DNA from: Polycyclovorans sp002706265 | GTDB lineage: Bacteria; Pseudomonadota; Gammaproteobacteria; Nevskiales; Nevskiaceae | Reading direction: 5' to 3' | Length of the DNA stretch: 64,000 nt | Assembly: GCA_963973915.1 (NCBI GenBank) | Contig: CAXBBM010000005.1 | Location: 1 to 64,000 of the forward strand | Part shown: positions 1-6,643 of the stretch, piece after piece | Layout: each line of letters begins with the position of its first letter | How positions within the stretch are numbered: the stretch's first letter is position 1 | The notes under the pieces: generated by a model | Databases searched by the model: none | The model's input: the letters and a program-made list of their open reading frames with translations, nothing else | Told to the model about the DNA's origin: nothing | Program-made: the position numbers and the translations under genes

Positions 1-885
1 GTGGTCGCCGACCCTGAAGGCACCGAGGTCAATCAATGGGGCGTGCGCTACACCGGCATCAAGGGCCTGGTGGCCACGCTGGGGCGCAGCAAGTTGATTC
101 TCGACAATGCCCGCTGGGTGGGCAATGTGGGCTGGCGGCAGAACGAGCAGACCTACGACGGCTACTTTCTCAAGGCGACGCCGCTGGCCAACGTGACCCT
201 CAACGGGGCGTACATCACCAACGTCAACAACATCTTTTTTGCCAATGTTGACCTCGAAGGGGTGCTGCTCAACGCCCAATGGGTCGCCTCGCCGGCGCTG
301 GCCCTGACCGCCTACGGCTACCTGCTGGACTACAACGTGATCACCCCCGCCACGCCCGATGCCGACACCGTGGGGCTGCGCGCCACCGGCGGTCTGCCGC
401 TGGGCGAGACGGTGAAACTCAGCTATGTCGCCGAGTTTGCGCGCCAGGAGGCCACCACCGCAGGCGGCGACTTCGAGGCCGACTACCTGCTCGGCGAGCT
501 GGCCCTGGGCATCAAGGGCGTGTCGCTGGCGGTGGGCTACGAGGTGCTGGGCAGTGATGGCGGCAGCTACGCGGTGATGACGCCGCTGGCCACGCTGCAC
601 GCCCACAACGGCTGGAACGATCTGTTTCTGGTGACCCCGGCTGCGGGCCTGAACGACCTCTACGTGCGCCTCAGCGGCAACCTTGGCAAAACCGCGTGGA
701 TGGCCAAGTTTCATGAGTTCAGCGCCGACGAGGGCAACGCCGACTACGGCACCGAGTTGAACATTCAGCTCACCCGGCCGCTGGTCGGCAAGCTGAGTGG
801 CGGCCTGAAGTACGGGGCCTATTCGGCCGACACGCTGGCCGTGGACACCGACAAGTTCTGGACCTGGTTGGGCTACGCCTTCTGA
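1..885 (+). CDS. Outer-membrane porin-like beta-barrel protein (alginate-export type), 5'-truncated
   Basis: C-terminal 294 residues of an outer-membrane barrel; the reading frame is open at base 1, so the signal peptide and first strands lie outside the window and the apparent GTG start at base 1 is probably internal. Short alternating hydrophobic/aromatic strands run throughout, and the protein ends in Y-A-F, the terminal aromatic that outer-membrane barrels use for BAM recognition. The segment around residues 26-50 (LGRSKLILDNARWVGNVGWR, then QNEQTYDGY) resembles the alginate-export porin family, which is known for diffusion of small solutes. It lies upstream of a nitrate transporter operon, so a role as an outer-membrane pore for that system is possible but is inference only. 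Stop TGA at 883-885, followed by two strong hairpins. Confidence 0.75.
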   Translation: MVADPEGTEVNQWGVRYTGIKGLVATLGRSKLILDNARWVGNVGWRQNEQTYDGYFLKATPLANVTLNGAYITNVNNIFFANVDLEGVLLNAQWVASPALALTAYGYLLDYNVITPATPDADTVGLRATGGLPLGETVKLSYVAEFARQEATTAGGDFEADYLLGELALGIKGVSLAVGYEVLGSDGGSYAVMTPLATLHAHNGWNDLFLVTPAAGLNDLYVRLSGNLGKTAWMAKFHEFSADEGNADYGTELNIQLTRPLVGKLSGGLKYGAYSADTLAVDTDKFWTWLGYAF

Positions 886-905
886 GGCGGCGGCACGCCA
901 TCGTC

Positions 906-992
906 AGCCGGCAGGCCCCGCACCCTGGCGGCGGCCTGTCGGCTTGAAACCGGACCTGCGGGGGCGCACGCACGCCCACCCCCGCAGGTCCG
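906..992 (+). terminator. Two consecutive strong hairpins after the porin gene
   Basis: Hairpin 1 pairs 906-917 with 933-944 (12 bp with one G-U). Hairpin 2 pairs 951-964 with 979-992 (14 bp, perfect, 14-nt loop). Neither is followed by a long T run (only GTTTGGG after the second), so intrinsic termination is uncertain; they may instead protect the mRNA 3' end. The position just after the porin stop and before the nrtA promoter fits transcription end formation. The rest of 886-1314 has no convincing gene. Confidence 0.5.
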
Positions 993-1040
993 GCGTGCGT
1001 TTGGGCGGCTGCTTTGACCGCTGCGTCGCCGCCGGGTCGC

Positions 1041-1070
1041 CCCTGATTGCCCCTGATTGCCCCTGATTGC
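1041..1070. repeat. Three perfect tandem copies of a 10-bp unit (ccctgattgc)
   Basis: Bases 1041-1050, 1051-1060 and 1061-1070 are identical. One helical turn per unit would place bound proteins on the same face of the DNA. The array ends about 245 bp upstream of the sigma-54-like promoter of nrtA, a distance compatible with an upstream activating region, but the unit does not match the NtrC consensus. Function unknown; slippage-derived repeat is the alternative. Confidence 0.7.
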
Positions 1071-1314
1071 CGCGACCGGTCGGCCACACCCGACACCCGC
1101 CTTCCCATCACGCCCCGCGGTCGGGTTGAAGCCCGATCCCGACCCACCCGCTCCCGGCGGCGGGCCACCTCGCGGTCAAGGCCGTGCACACGCCGCACGC
1201 CCATGCACCATCGCGCGGCGCACGCCCGCAGATGGGGCAAGGCACCGGTGCAAAGCGCGCGCCCGGCCCCCCATGGCGGTGCACACACCGGCAACGACGC
1301 CGTTTCGTGGGGCT

Positions 1315-1330
1315 TGGCACGAACCCTGCT
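1315..1330 (+). promoter_or_regulatory. Sigma-54-type (-24/-12) promoter of the nrtA operon
   Basis: TGGCACG (1315-1321), four bases, then CTGCT (1326-1330). This matches TGGCACG-N4-TTGCW at every conserved base except the first T of the -12 element. The GC of the -12 element is at 1328-1329, which predicts a start near 1340-1341, exactly where the first leader hairpin begins. Sigma-54 with NtrC is the known control of nitrogen-assimilation operons, so nitrogen-limitation control is likely. Confidence 0.75.
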
Positions 1331-1341
1331 TGGTCAGTACG

Positions 1342-1408
1342 GCACACCAAAGACGGTCTGCACACATCAGCGCGCCCCGCAGGGCGCCCCGAACGGACAA
1401 CGGCGTCC
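1342..1408 (+). promoter_or_regulatory. ANTAR-type dual hexaloop RNA leader of nrtA (NasT target)
   Basis: Hairpin P1: stem 1342-1348 with 1355-1361 (seven positions, one C-C mismatch), loop AAAGAC at 1349-1354. Hairpin P2: stem GGAC 1395-1398 with GUCC 1405-1408, loop AACGGC at 1399-1404. Both six-base loops have A at position 1 and G at position 4, the signature of the RNA motif recognised by ANTAR proteins such as NasR and EutV. A third GC-rich hairpin (1372-1377 with 1382-1387) lies in the linker. The 3' arm of P2 is also part of the 5' arm of the downstream terminator, so the two folds exclude each other. An ANTAR protein gene (nasT) lies at 15102. Confidence 0.85.
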
Positions 1409-1444
1409 ATGCGCGATCACCTCGCACATGGGCGCTTTTTTTTT
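1403..1444 (+). terminator. Intrinsic terminator in the nrtA leader (attenuator)
   Basis: Stem 1403-1411 with 1427-1435 (nine pairs including one G-U), a C-A mismatch, then four more pairs (1413-1416 with 1422-1425), loop 1417-1421, followed by nine T at 1436-1444. It ends directly before the Shine-Dalgarno GGAGA at 1445-1449 and 10 bases before the nrtA start codon, so it can act only as an attenuator. It shares 1403-1408 with hairpin P2 of the ANTAR motif, the expected antitermination switch. Confidence 0.9.
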
Positions 1445-1454
1445 GGAGAACCGC

Positions 1455-2825
1455 ATGTCATCACGTTTAGTTGGCTGGTCACGTCGCCTCATCAGCACCG
1501 CCGTGGTCACGGCCACGGCCTTGGGCGCCCATCCGGCGCTGGCGCTGGAAAAAGACGAGATCAAACTCGGCTTCATCAAGCTCACCGACATGGTGCCGCT
1601 GGCCATCGCCTACGAAAAAGGCTACTTCGAAGACGAAGGCCTGTACGTCACCCTTGAAGCCCAGGCCAACTGGAAGGTGCTGCTCGATCGCGTCATCTCT
1701 GGTGAACTCGATGGCGCGCACATGCTCTCGGGTCAGCCCCTGGGCGCCACCATCGGCTTTGGCACCAAGGCCGACATCATCACCGCCTTCGTCATGGACC
1801 TGAACGGCAACGCCATCACCGTGGCCAACAGCGTCTGGGACGAGATGAAGCCGCATGTGCCCATGAAAGACGGCAAGCCCGTGCACCCCATCAAGGCCGA
1901 CGCGCTGAAGCCGGTCATCGCCGCCAAGAAGGCCAAGGGCGAGCCGTTCAACATGGGCATGGTCTTCCCGGTGTCCACCCACAATTACGAGATTCGCTAC
2001 TGGCTGGCCGCCGCCGGCATTCACCCCGGTTTCTACGCGCCGCAGCGCGGTGACGTGCTGGGCCAACTGTTGGCCGACGTGCTGCTGTCGGTCACGCCGC
2101 CGCCGCAGATGCCCGCCACCCTTGAAGCCGGCACCATCCTCGGCTACAGCGTCGGCGAACCGTGGAACCAGCAGGCGGTCTTTCGCGGCATCGGCGTGCC
2201 GGTGGTCACCGACCTGAACATTCGCAACAACGTGTCCGAAAAGGTGTTGGGCGTGAGCCAGGAATGGGCCGACAAGCACCCCAAGACCCACATCGCCATG
2301 GTCAAGGCACTGATCCGCGCCGGCCACTGGCTCGACGCCGAAAACAACGCCAACCGCAAGGAGGCCGCCAAGATCATCTCGTCATCGACCTATGTCGGCG
2401 CCGACTACGAAGTGATCGCCAACAGCATGACCGGCGTCTTCGAGTACGAGAAAGGGGATGTGCGTCCGGCGCCCGACTTCAACGTCTTTTTCCGCTATCA
2501 CGCCACCTATCCGTACACCTCCGATGCCGTGTGGTACCTGACGCAGATGCGCCGCTGGGGGCAGATTGCCGAGGCCAAGCCCGACAGCTGGTACATCGAA
2601 ACCGCCAAGAAGGTGTTCCGTGCCGACATCTACCAGCAAGCGGCCGAGGAACTGATCGCCGAGGGCAAGATGTCGGCCAGCGACTTCCCCGACTTTGGCG
2701 CCGAAACCGGGTTTCGCCCGGTGGACCACACCACCTTCATCGACGCCAACACCTTTGACGGCCGCAGCCCCAACGCCTATCTCGAACAGTTCAAGATAGG
2801 CCTGAAGGGCAAGGAAACGCCATGA
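1455..2825 (+). CDS. nrtA: Nitrate ABC transporter, periplasmic substrate-binding protein (NrtA/CmpA family)
   Basis: A 456-residue CmpA/NrtA-type binding protein. The start is the ATG at 1455, preceded by GGAGA at 1445-1449; an in-frame extension upstream would run through the terminator and is rejected. The N-terminus (WSRRLISTAVVTATALGAHPALA) is a signal peptide with twin Arg, possibly Tat-routed. The mature part begins KDEIKLGFIKLTDMVPLAIA and carries the family signatures EKGYFEDEGL and, near residues 120-130, DLNGNAITVAN. It should bind nitrate (or nitrite) in the periplasm and deliver it to NrtB. Its stop overlaps the nrtB start (ATGA, 2822-2825). Control is through the promoter, ANTAR leader and attenuator just upstream. 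A related cytoplasmic paralogue, NasS, is encoded at 15701. Confidence 0.93.
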   Translation: MSSRLVGWSRRLISTAVVTATALGAHPALALEKDEIKLGFIKLTDMVPLAIAYEKGYFEDEGLYVTLEAQANWKVLLDRVISGELDGAHMLSGQPLGATIGFGTKADIITAFVMDLNGNAITVANSVWDEMKPHVPMKDGKPVHPIKADALKPVIAAKKAKGEPFNMGMVFPVSTHNYEIRYWLAAAGIHPGFYAPQRGDVLGQLLADVLLSVTPPPQMPATLEAGTILGYSVGEPWNQQAVFRGIGVPVVTDLNIRNNVSEKVLGVSQEWADKHPKTHIAMVKALIRAGHWLDAENNANRKEAAKIISSSTYVGADYEVIANSMTGVFEYEKGDVRPAPDFNVFFRYHATYPYTSDAVWYLTQMRRWGQIAEAKPDSWYIETAKKVFRADIYQQAAEELIAEGKMSASDFPDFGAETGFRPVDHTTFIDANTFDGRSPNAYLEQFKIGLKGKETP

Positions 2826-3829
2826 GCACCGGCGTCGCCTCACGGTTGCAGGGCACCGGCCAGCATCTGGTGGCGCGTGTGGCCGCGCTGCGCGGCAGCG
2901 ATGCGCGGTCGGTGCTGAAGCGGGTGGCGCTGCCCATGATCGGCCTGCTGGTGATGCTGATGCTCTGGGAACAGGGCGCCAAGCAGGTGCAAACCTCGCT
3001 GGGCGCCCTGCCCGGCCCGGTGGCGGTCTGGGAACAGGCCGGCAACCTCTGGGATGAGCACCGCGCCGAGCGCGCCAAGGCCGCGGCGTTCTACCAGCGT
3101 CAGGACGAGCGCAACGCCGAAAGGCTGGCGAAAAATCCCGAGGCGGAAGTGCGCATTCGCAGCTACACCGGCAAACCGACCTTCGTCGACCAGATCAAGA
3201 CCAGCCTGGTCACGGTGATGAGCGGCTTTCTGCTGGCCTCGCTGATCGCCATTCCGGCCGGCCTGGCCATTGGCCTGTCGCCCACGCTCTACGCCATGTT
3301 CAATCCGGTGATCCAGCTGTTCAAACCGGTGTCACCGCTGGCCTGGCTGCCCATCGTGACCCTGGTGGTCAGCGCGGTGTACGTGAGTGACGACCCGATG
3401 ATCTCCAAGTCGTACCTGGTCTCGATGCTGTGCGTGATGCTGTGCTCCATCTGGCCCACCCTGGTCAATACCGCGGTGGGCGCCTCCACCGTCTCCACCG
3501 ACCTGGTCAGCGTGTCGCGCGTGCTGCGCCTGCATGCGCTGTCGCACGTCTGGCGGGTGGTGCTGCCCAGCGCCATTCCCATGATCTTTGCCGGCCTGCG
3601 CACCTCGCTAGGCGTGGCGTGGATGGTGCTGATCGCCTCCGAAATGCTGGCGCAGAACCCTGGCCTCGGAAAGTTCGTCTGGGATGAATTCCAGAACGGA
3701 TCCTCGGCCTCGCTGGGCCGCATCATGGTGGCGGTGCTCACCATTGGCCTCATCGGATTCCTGCTCGACCGCTGCATGCTCTGGCTGCAACGCAACGTCA
3801 GCTGGGACAAAAACGCCATCCTGCGATGA
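2822..3829 (+). CDS. nrtB: Nitrate ABC transporter permease
   Basis: A 335-residue BPD-type inner-membrane permease. A first membrane segment lies near residues 38-50 (LPMIGLLVMLMLW). A charged periplasmic stretch of about 70 residues (HRAERAKAAAFYQRQDERNA) follows, which is longer than in many NrtB proteins. The remaining helices contain the EAA-like coupling loop near residues 235-265 (VSRVLRLHALSHVWRVVLPS, then AIPMIFAGLRTSLGVAW). It forms the channel with NrtA and the ATPase NrtD. It overlaps both neighbours by four bases (ATGA), which indicates translational coupling within the operon. Confidence 0.92.
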   Translation: MSTGVASRLQGTGQHLVARVAALRGSDARSVLKRVALPMIGLLVMLMLWEQGAKQVQTSLGALPGPVAVWEQAGNLWDEHRAERAKAAAFYQRQDERNAERLAKNPEAEVRIRSYTGKPTFVDQIKTSLVTVMSGFLLASLIAIPAGLAIGLSPTLYAMFNPVIQLFKPVSPLAWLPIVTLVVSAVYVSDDPMISKSYLVSMLCVMLCSIWPTLVNTAVGASTVSTDLVSVSRVLRLHALSHVWRVVLPSAIPMIFAGLRTSLGVAWMVLIASEMLAQNPGLGKFVWDEFQNGSSASLGRIMVAVLTIGLIGFLLDRCMLWLQRNVSWDKNAILR

Positions 3830-4818
3830 GCACGCCCCTCCTCCTCCACCCCGCTGGACGCCCGGCCGCCACCGCACCCGCAGCGCGGCCGGTGACCGCC
3901 GTCGCGCCGCGGCGCGCCGCCGTTCAGCACGCTTTTGGCGATCGCCCCCAACCGAGCCCACCCATGAAAACGCATCTCGAACTCTCAGACGTGTGCATGG
4001 ACTTCCCGACCCCCAAGGGCACGTTCAACGCACTCCACCACATCAACCTCAAAGTGGCGCAGGGTGAATTTCTGTCGCTGATCGGCCATTCCGGCTGCGG
4101 CAAATCCACCGTGCTCAACATCGTGGCCGGCCTGCTCAAGGCCACACAGGGCGGCATCATCGTCAACGGGCACGAGGTCAACAGCCCCGGCCCCGACCGC
4201 GGCATGGTCTTCCAGAACCACTCGCTGCTGCCATGGCTCACCGTGTACGGCAACGTTGCGCTGGCGGTGCGTCAGGTATTCGGCGGCAAGAAAACCCGCG
4301 CCGAACAACGTGAGTGGATCGAGCACAACCTCGAACTGGTCAACATGGCGCACGCCATGGACAAACGGCCGCACGAAATCTCCGGCGGCATGAAGCAGCG
4401 CGTCGGCATCGCCCGGGCGCTGTCAATGCAACCGCAGATCCTGCTGATGGACGAACCCTTCGGTGCGCTCGATGCCCTCACCCGCGCCCAGCTTCAAGAC
4501 TCGCTGATGGAGATTCAGGCCCGTCTTGGCACCACCGTGCTGATGGTCACCCACGACGTCGACGAAGCCGTGCTGCTGTCCGACCGGGTGGTGATGCTCA
4601 ACGTCGGCCCCGGCGCCACCATCGGCAAGGTGCTCGACGTTGACCTGCCGCGCCCGCGTGAACGCCTGGCCCTGGCCGAAAGCGCCGACTACCACCACTG
4701 CCGCGCCGAGATCCTGCATTTTCTGTATGCCGGACACAGCGCCTCGGCAGCCGAACCGGCCGCGGGCGCCGGCGAAACCCGCCTGCACCTGCTGCCCAAA
4801 AAGGTCGCCAATGGATGA
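3826..4818 (+). CDS. nrtD: Nitrate ABC transporter ATP-binding protein (NrtD-like)
   Basis: Single-domain ABC ATPase with Walker A GHSGCGKST, Q-loop (MVFQNHSLLPWL), signature SGGMKQR, Walker B ILLMDEPFGALD and switch THDVDEA. It lacks the NrtA-like C-terminal domain of cyanobacterial NrtC, hence NrtD. Two starts are possible: ATG 3826, which overlaps the nrtB stop and adds a 46-residue Pro/Ala/Arg-rich extension, or ATG 3964, which gives the usual family N-terminus (MKTHLELSDVCMDF). Neither has a clear Shine-Dalgarno sequence; coupling favours 3826, homology favours 3964. It energises nitrate uptake with NrtA and NrtB. Some 50 bases separate it from hemD. Confidence 0.92.
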   Translation: MSTPLLLHPAGRPAATAPAARPVTAVAPRRAAVQHAFGDRPQPSPPMKTHLELSDVCMDFPTPKGTFNALHHINLKVAQGEFLSLIGHSGCGKSTVLNIVAGLLKATQGGIIVNGHEVNSPGPDRGMVFQNHSLLPWLTVYGNVALAVRQVFGGKKTRAEQREWIEHNLELVNMAHAMDKRPHEISGGMKQRVGIARALSMQPQILLMDEPFGALDALTRAQLQDSLMEIQARLGTTVLMVTHDVDEAVLLSDRVVMLNVGPGATIGKVLDVDLPRPRERLALAESADYHHCRAEILHFLYAGHSASAAEPAAGAGETRLHLLPKKVANG

Positions 4819-4869
4819 TGCCCGGCGGCGCGGCTTGCGCTGTCGGCCGCGCCGCCGTTGAATACCGGC

Positions 4870-5736
4870 ATGACCCCAATCGAATCACCCGCATCGCCGC
4901 TGGCAGGCCGCTGCATCGCCCTGCCAGAAACCCGTGAGCTTGAAGTGTTTGCCGGCCTGCTGGAGCGCCGCGGCGCGCGGGTCTGGCGCTGCCCCTTGGT
5001 GGCCATCAAGGACGCGCCCGACCCTGCGCCGGTGCTGCACTGGCTGCACGCCTTCATCGCCGGCGGCTGCGACGACCTGGTGCTGCTCACCGGCGAAGGG
5101 CTGCGCCGGCTCGACGGCTGCCTGCAACACCATGCGCCGCAACACCGCACCGCCTTTCGCGAGCGCCTTGCCCTGACCCGGCTGATCGCCCGCGGCCCCA
5201 AGCCCGGCCGGGTGCTGCGCGACTGGGGCATGAAGGCCCAGCACGTGGCCGATCCCGCCACCACGCCGGGGCTCATCGCACTGCTGCAACAGCTCGACGC
5301 ACAACAACCCCTGCGCGGCCGCCGCATTGGCGTGCAGCGCTACGGCACCGAACCCAACCGACCGCTCAGCGACGCCCTGACGGCCCTGGGCGCCCGCGAG
5401 CAACCGGTGGCCCCCTACATCTATGCCGATGCGGCCGACCAGCAGGCGGTGCAGGCGCTCATTGCCGCATTGGCCGCCGGCACCGTAGACGCCATCGCCT
5501 TCACCAGCATGGCCCAGGTGGACCGGCTCTACCGCGTCGCCGAAGACCACGACCAGATGCCCCTGCTGCAGGCCGGGCTGGCCCGCACCCAGGTGGCCGC
5601 CGTAGGCCCGGTGGTGGCCGACGCCCTGCGCGCCCGCGGCGCCCAGGTTGACGTCATGCCCGGCCAGTCGTGGTACCTCAAACCGCTCACCCAAGCCCTG
5701 GCCGACGGCCTGCAGGGACTCTCCGCCGCGCCATAG
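4870..5736 (+). CDS. hemD: Uroporphyrinogen-III synthase (HemD family)
   Basis: A 288-residue protein with the bilobed HemD layout: the first lobe begins GRCIALPETRELEVFAGLLE, and the second carries GRRIGVQRYGTEP and then VDAIAFTSMAQVDRL, the family TS motif near the active-site cleft. HemD closes and inverts ring D of hydroxymethylbilane to give uroporphyrinogen III, the branch point to siroheme. As the last gene of the nrt operon it probably raises siroheme supply for nitrite reductase NirB. It may be a dedicated second copy rather than the housekeeping hemD, which cannot be judged here. ATG 4870 is preferred over the TTG at 4858. HemD proteins are poorly conserved, so the family call is good but not absolute. 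Confidence 0.8.
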   Translation: MTPIESPASPLAGRCIALPETRELEVFAGLLERRGARVWRCPLVAIKDAPDPAPVLHWLHAFIAGGCDDLVLLTGEGLRRLDGCLQHHAPQHRTAFRERLALTRLIARGPKPGRVLRDWGMKAQHVADPATTPGLIALLQQLDAQQPLRGRRIGVQRYGTEPNRPLSDALTALGAREQPVAPYIYADAADQQAVQALIAALAAGTVDAIAFTSMAQVDRLYRVAEDHDQMPLLQAGLARTQVAAVGPVVADALRARGAQVDVMPGQSWYLKPLTQALADGLQGLSAAP

Positions 5737-5872
5737 GCGGCCGCGAGGGCGCGGCGGCTGCCTGAATCGGCCATGACCGCCGACCTCGACTCAGCGCCGA
5801 CGAACTGCCGCATCCCCTCCGCGTGGGCACGGCCTTCGGCCTTTGCCTCCTCTGCGCCGCACGCGCTATTTC

Positions 5873-5905
5873 GTAGGGTGGGCAAAGCGAAGCGTGCCCA
5901 CGCGG
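5873..5905 (+). repeat. REP palindrome (GTAG type) downstream of rayT
   Basis: Begins GTAGGGTGGGCAAAGCGAAG and ends GCGTGCCCACGCGG; the GTGGGC and GCCCAC arms form a short imperfect hairpin. The GTAG head is the hallmark of REPs mobilised by RayT proteins. The same unit occurs inverted at 6507-6539 and in a variant at 6557-6595, so the rayT gene is bracketed by copies. Confidence 0.85.
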
Positions 5906-5919
5906 CGGCCACCCCGGAC

Positions 5920-6459
5920 TCAACGCCGCTCCCCGGCATTCCCCACGATCTCGCCGGCCGCATCGCCTGCCCAGTCCAGCGCCAGCCATCCGCGCTGCAC
6001 AAACCGGTGAAAGCTGGAGTACGGCCAATCCTGCACTCGACTCACCAGCCCGTGCTTGACCGGGTTGAAATGGATGTAATCCACATGACGCTGCAGATCA
6101 TCGTCGTCGCGAATCTGATGCTCCCAGTAGCGACGCTGCCAGATGCCTTTCTCGCGTCGGGCTGACTTGCTCGCGGTGCGCGTCGGGCCGGCGGGGAAGC
6201 CGCGCGAGAACGCGGTTTTGATTGCGCTCCATCGCCGGGAGAAACCGGCGTCGTTCGCGGGCAGTTGCCAGATTGCGTGCAGGTGTTCGGGCAGCACGCA
6301 GATCGCGACGGTATGGAAGGGGTGTTTGGTGCACGCATCGCCGTAGGCGCTGCGCAACTTTTCGATGGACTCGGTGAGCAAGGCGCTGCGGCGATCCGCC
6401 AGGGTCACGGTGAAAAAGTACATGGCACCGGCGGCTTGGCTGCGGCGGTAGCGAGACAT
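5920..6459 (-). CDS. rayT: REP-associated tyrosine transposase (RayT, Y1_Tnp family)
   Basis: A 179-residue single-domain HUH transposase of the IS200/IS605-like Y1 superfamily. It has MYFFTVTLADRR near the N-terminus, the HUH metal motif EHLHAIW near residue 60, the basic WQRRYWEHQIRDDDDL segment and the catalytic-tyrosine region VDYIHFNPVKHGLV. RayT proteins bind and cut REP palindromes as single strands and are thought to spread them. REP units flank this gene on both sides. The ATG at 6459 gives the family start (MSRYRR); an upstream in-frame extension would translate through the REP and is rejected. It lies between the convergent ends of the nrt and nas operons. The gene looks intact. 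Confidence 0.93.
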   Translation of the reverse strand: MSRYRRSQAAGAMYFFTVTLADRRSALLTESIEKLRSAYGDACTKHPFHTVAICVLPEHLHAIWQLPANDAGFSRRWSAIKTAFSRGFPAGPTRTASKSARREKGIWQRRYWEHQIRDDDDLQRHVDYIHFNPVKHGLVSRVQDWPYSSFHRFVQRGWLALDWAGDAAGEIVGNAGERR

Positions 6460-6506
6460 GGATCGCTCGTTTGGGACGACCATTCGCAGGTTATCGAGGT
6501 TGCGCA

Positions 6507-6595
6507 CCGCGTGGGCACGCTTCGCTTTGCCCACCCTACGCCCTACGCGCCAATTCGTAGGGTGGGCAAAGCGGCTTCATCGCGTGCCCACGCGG
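6507..6595. repeat. Inverted pair of REP palindromes (REPIN/BIME-like) upstream of rayT
   Basis: The first unit (6507-6539) is the exact reverse complement of the REP at 5873-5905. The second (6557-6595) is direct, starts GTAGGGTGGGCAAAGCGG and has a six-base insertion relative to the others (GCTTCATC replacing AA). Seventeen bases separate them. Two head-to-head REPs form the mobile doublet that RayT proteins are associated with. The doublet lies between the rayT start and the nasA stop. Confidence 0.85.
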
Positions 6596-6643
6596 TAACC
6601 CACCGAGGCCCGATGGGCGACGCGCGACGGGCGGACGCCTGAT

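Noticed and set aside
951..992. 14-bp perfect inverted repeat considered as an attachment site or insertion-sequence end
   Set aside because: No transposase, integrase or target duplication is nearby; a transcript-end hairpin after the porin gene is simpler.
1203..1253. NtrC-like half-sites (TGCACC, GCACCGGTGC) upstream of the nrtA promoter
   Set aside because: Spacing does not fit TGCACC-N5-GGTGCA, and such words are frequent in GC-rich DNA.
1372..1387. GC-rich linker hairpin of the nrtA leader considered as the second ANTAR hairpin
   Set aside because: Its loop (CGCA, or CCGCAG if opened) lacks the A1/G4 pattern; the hairpin at 1395-1408 fits and overlaps the terminator.
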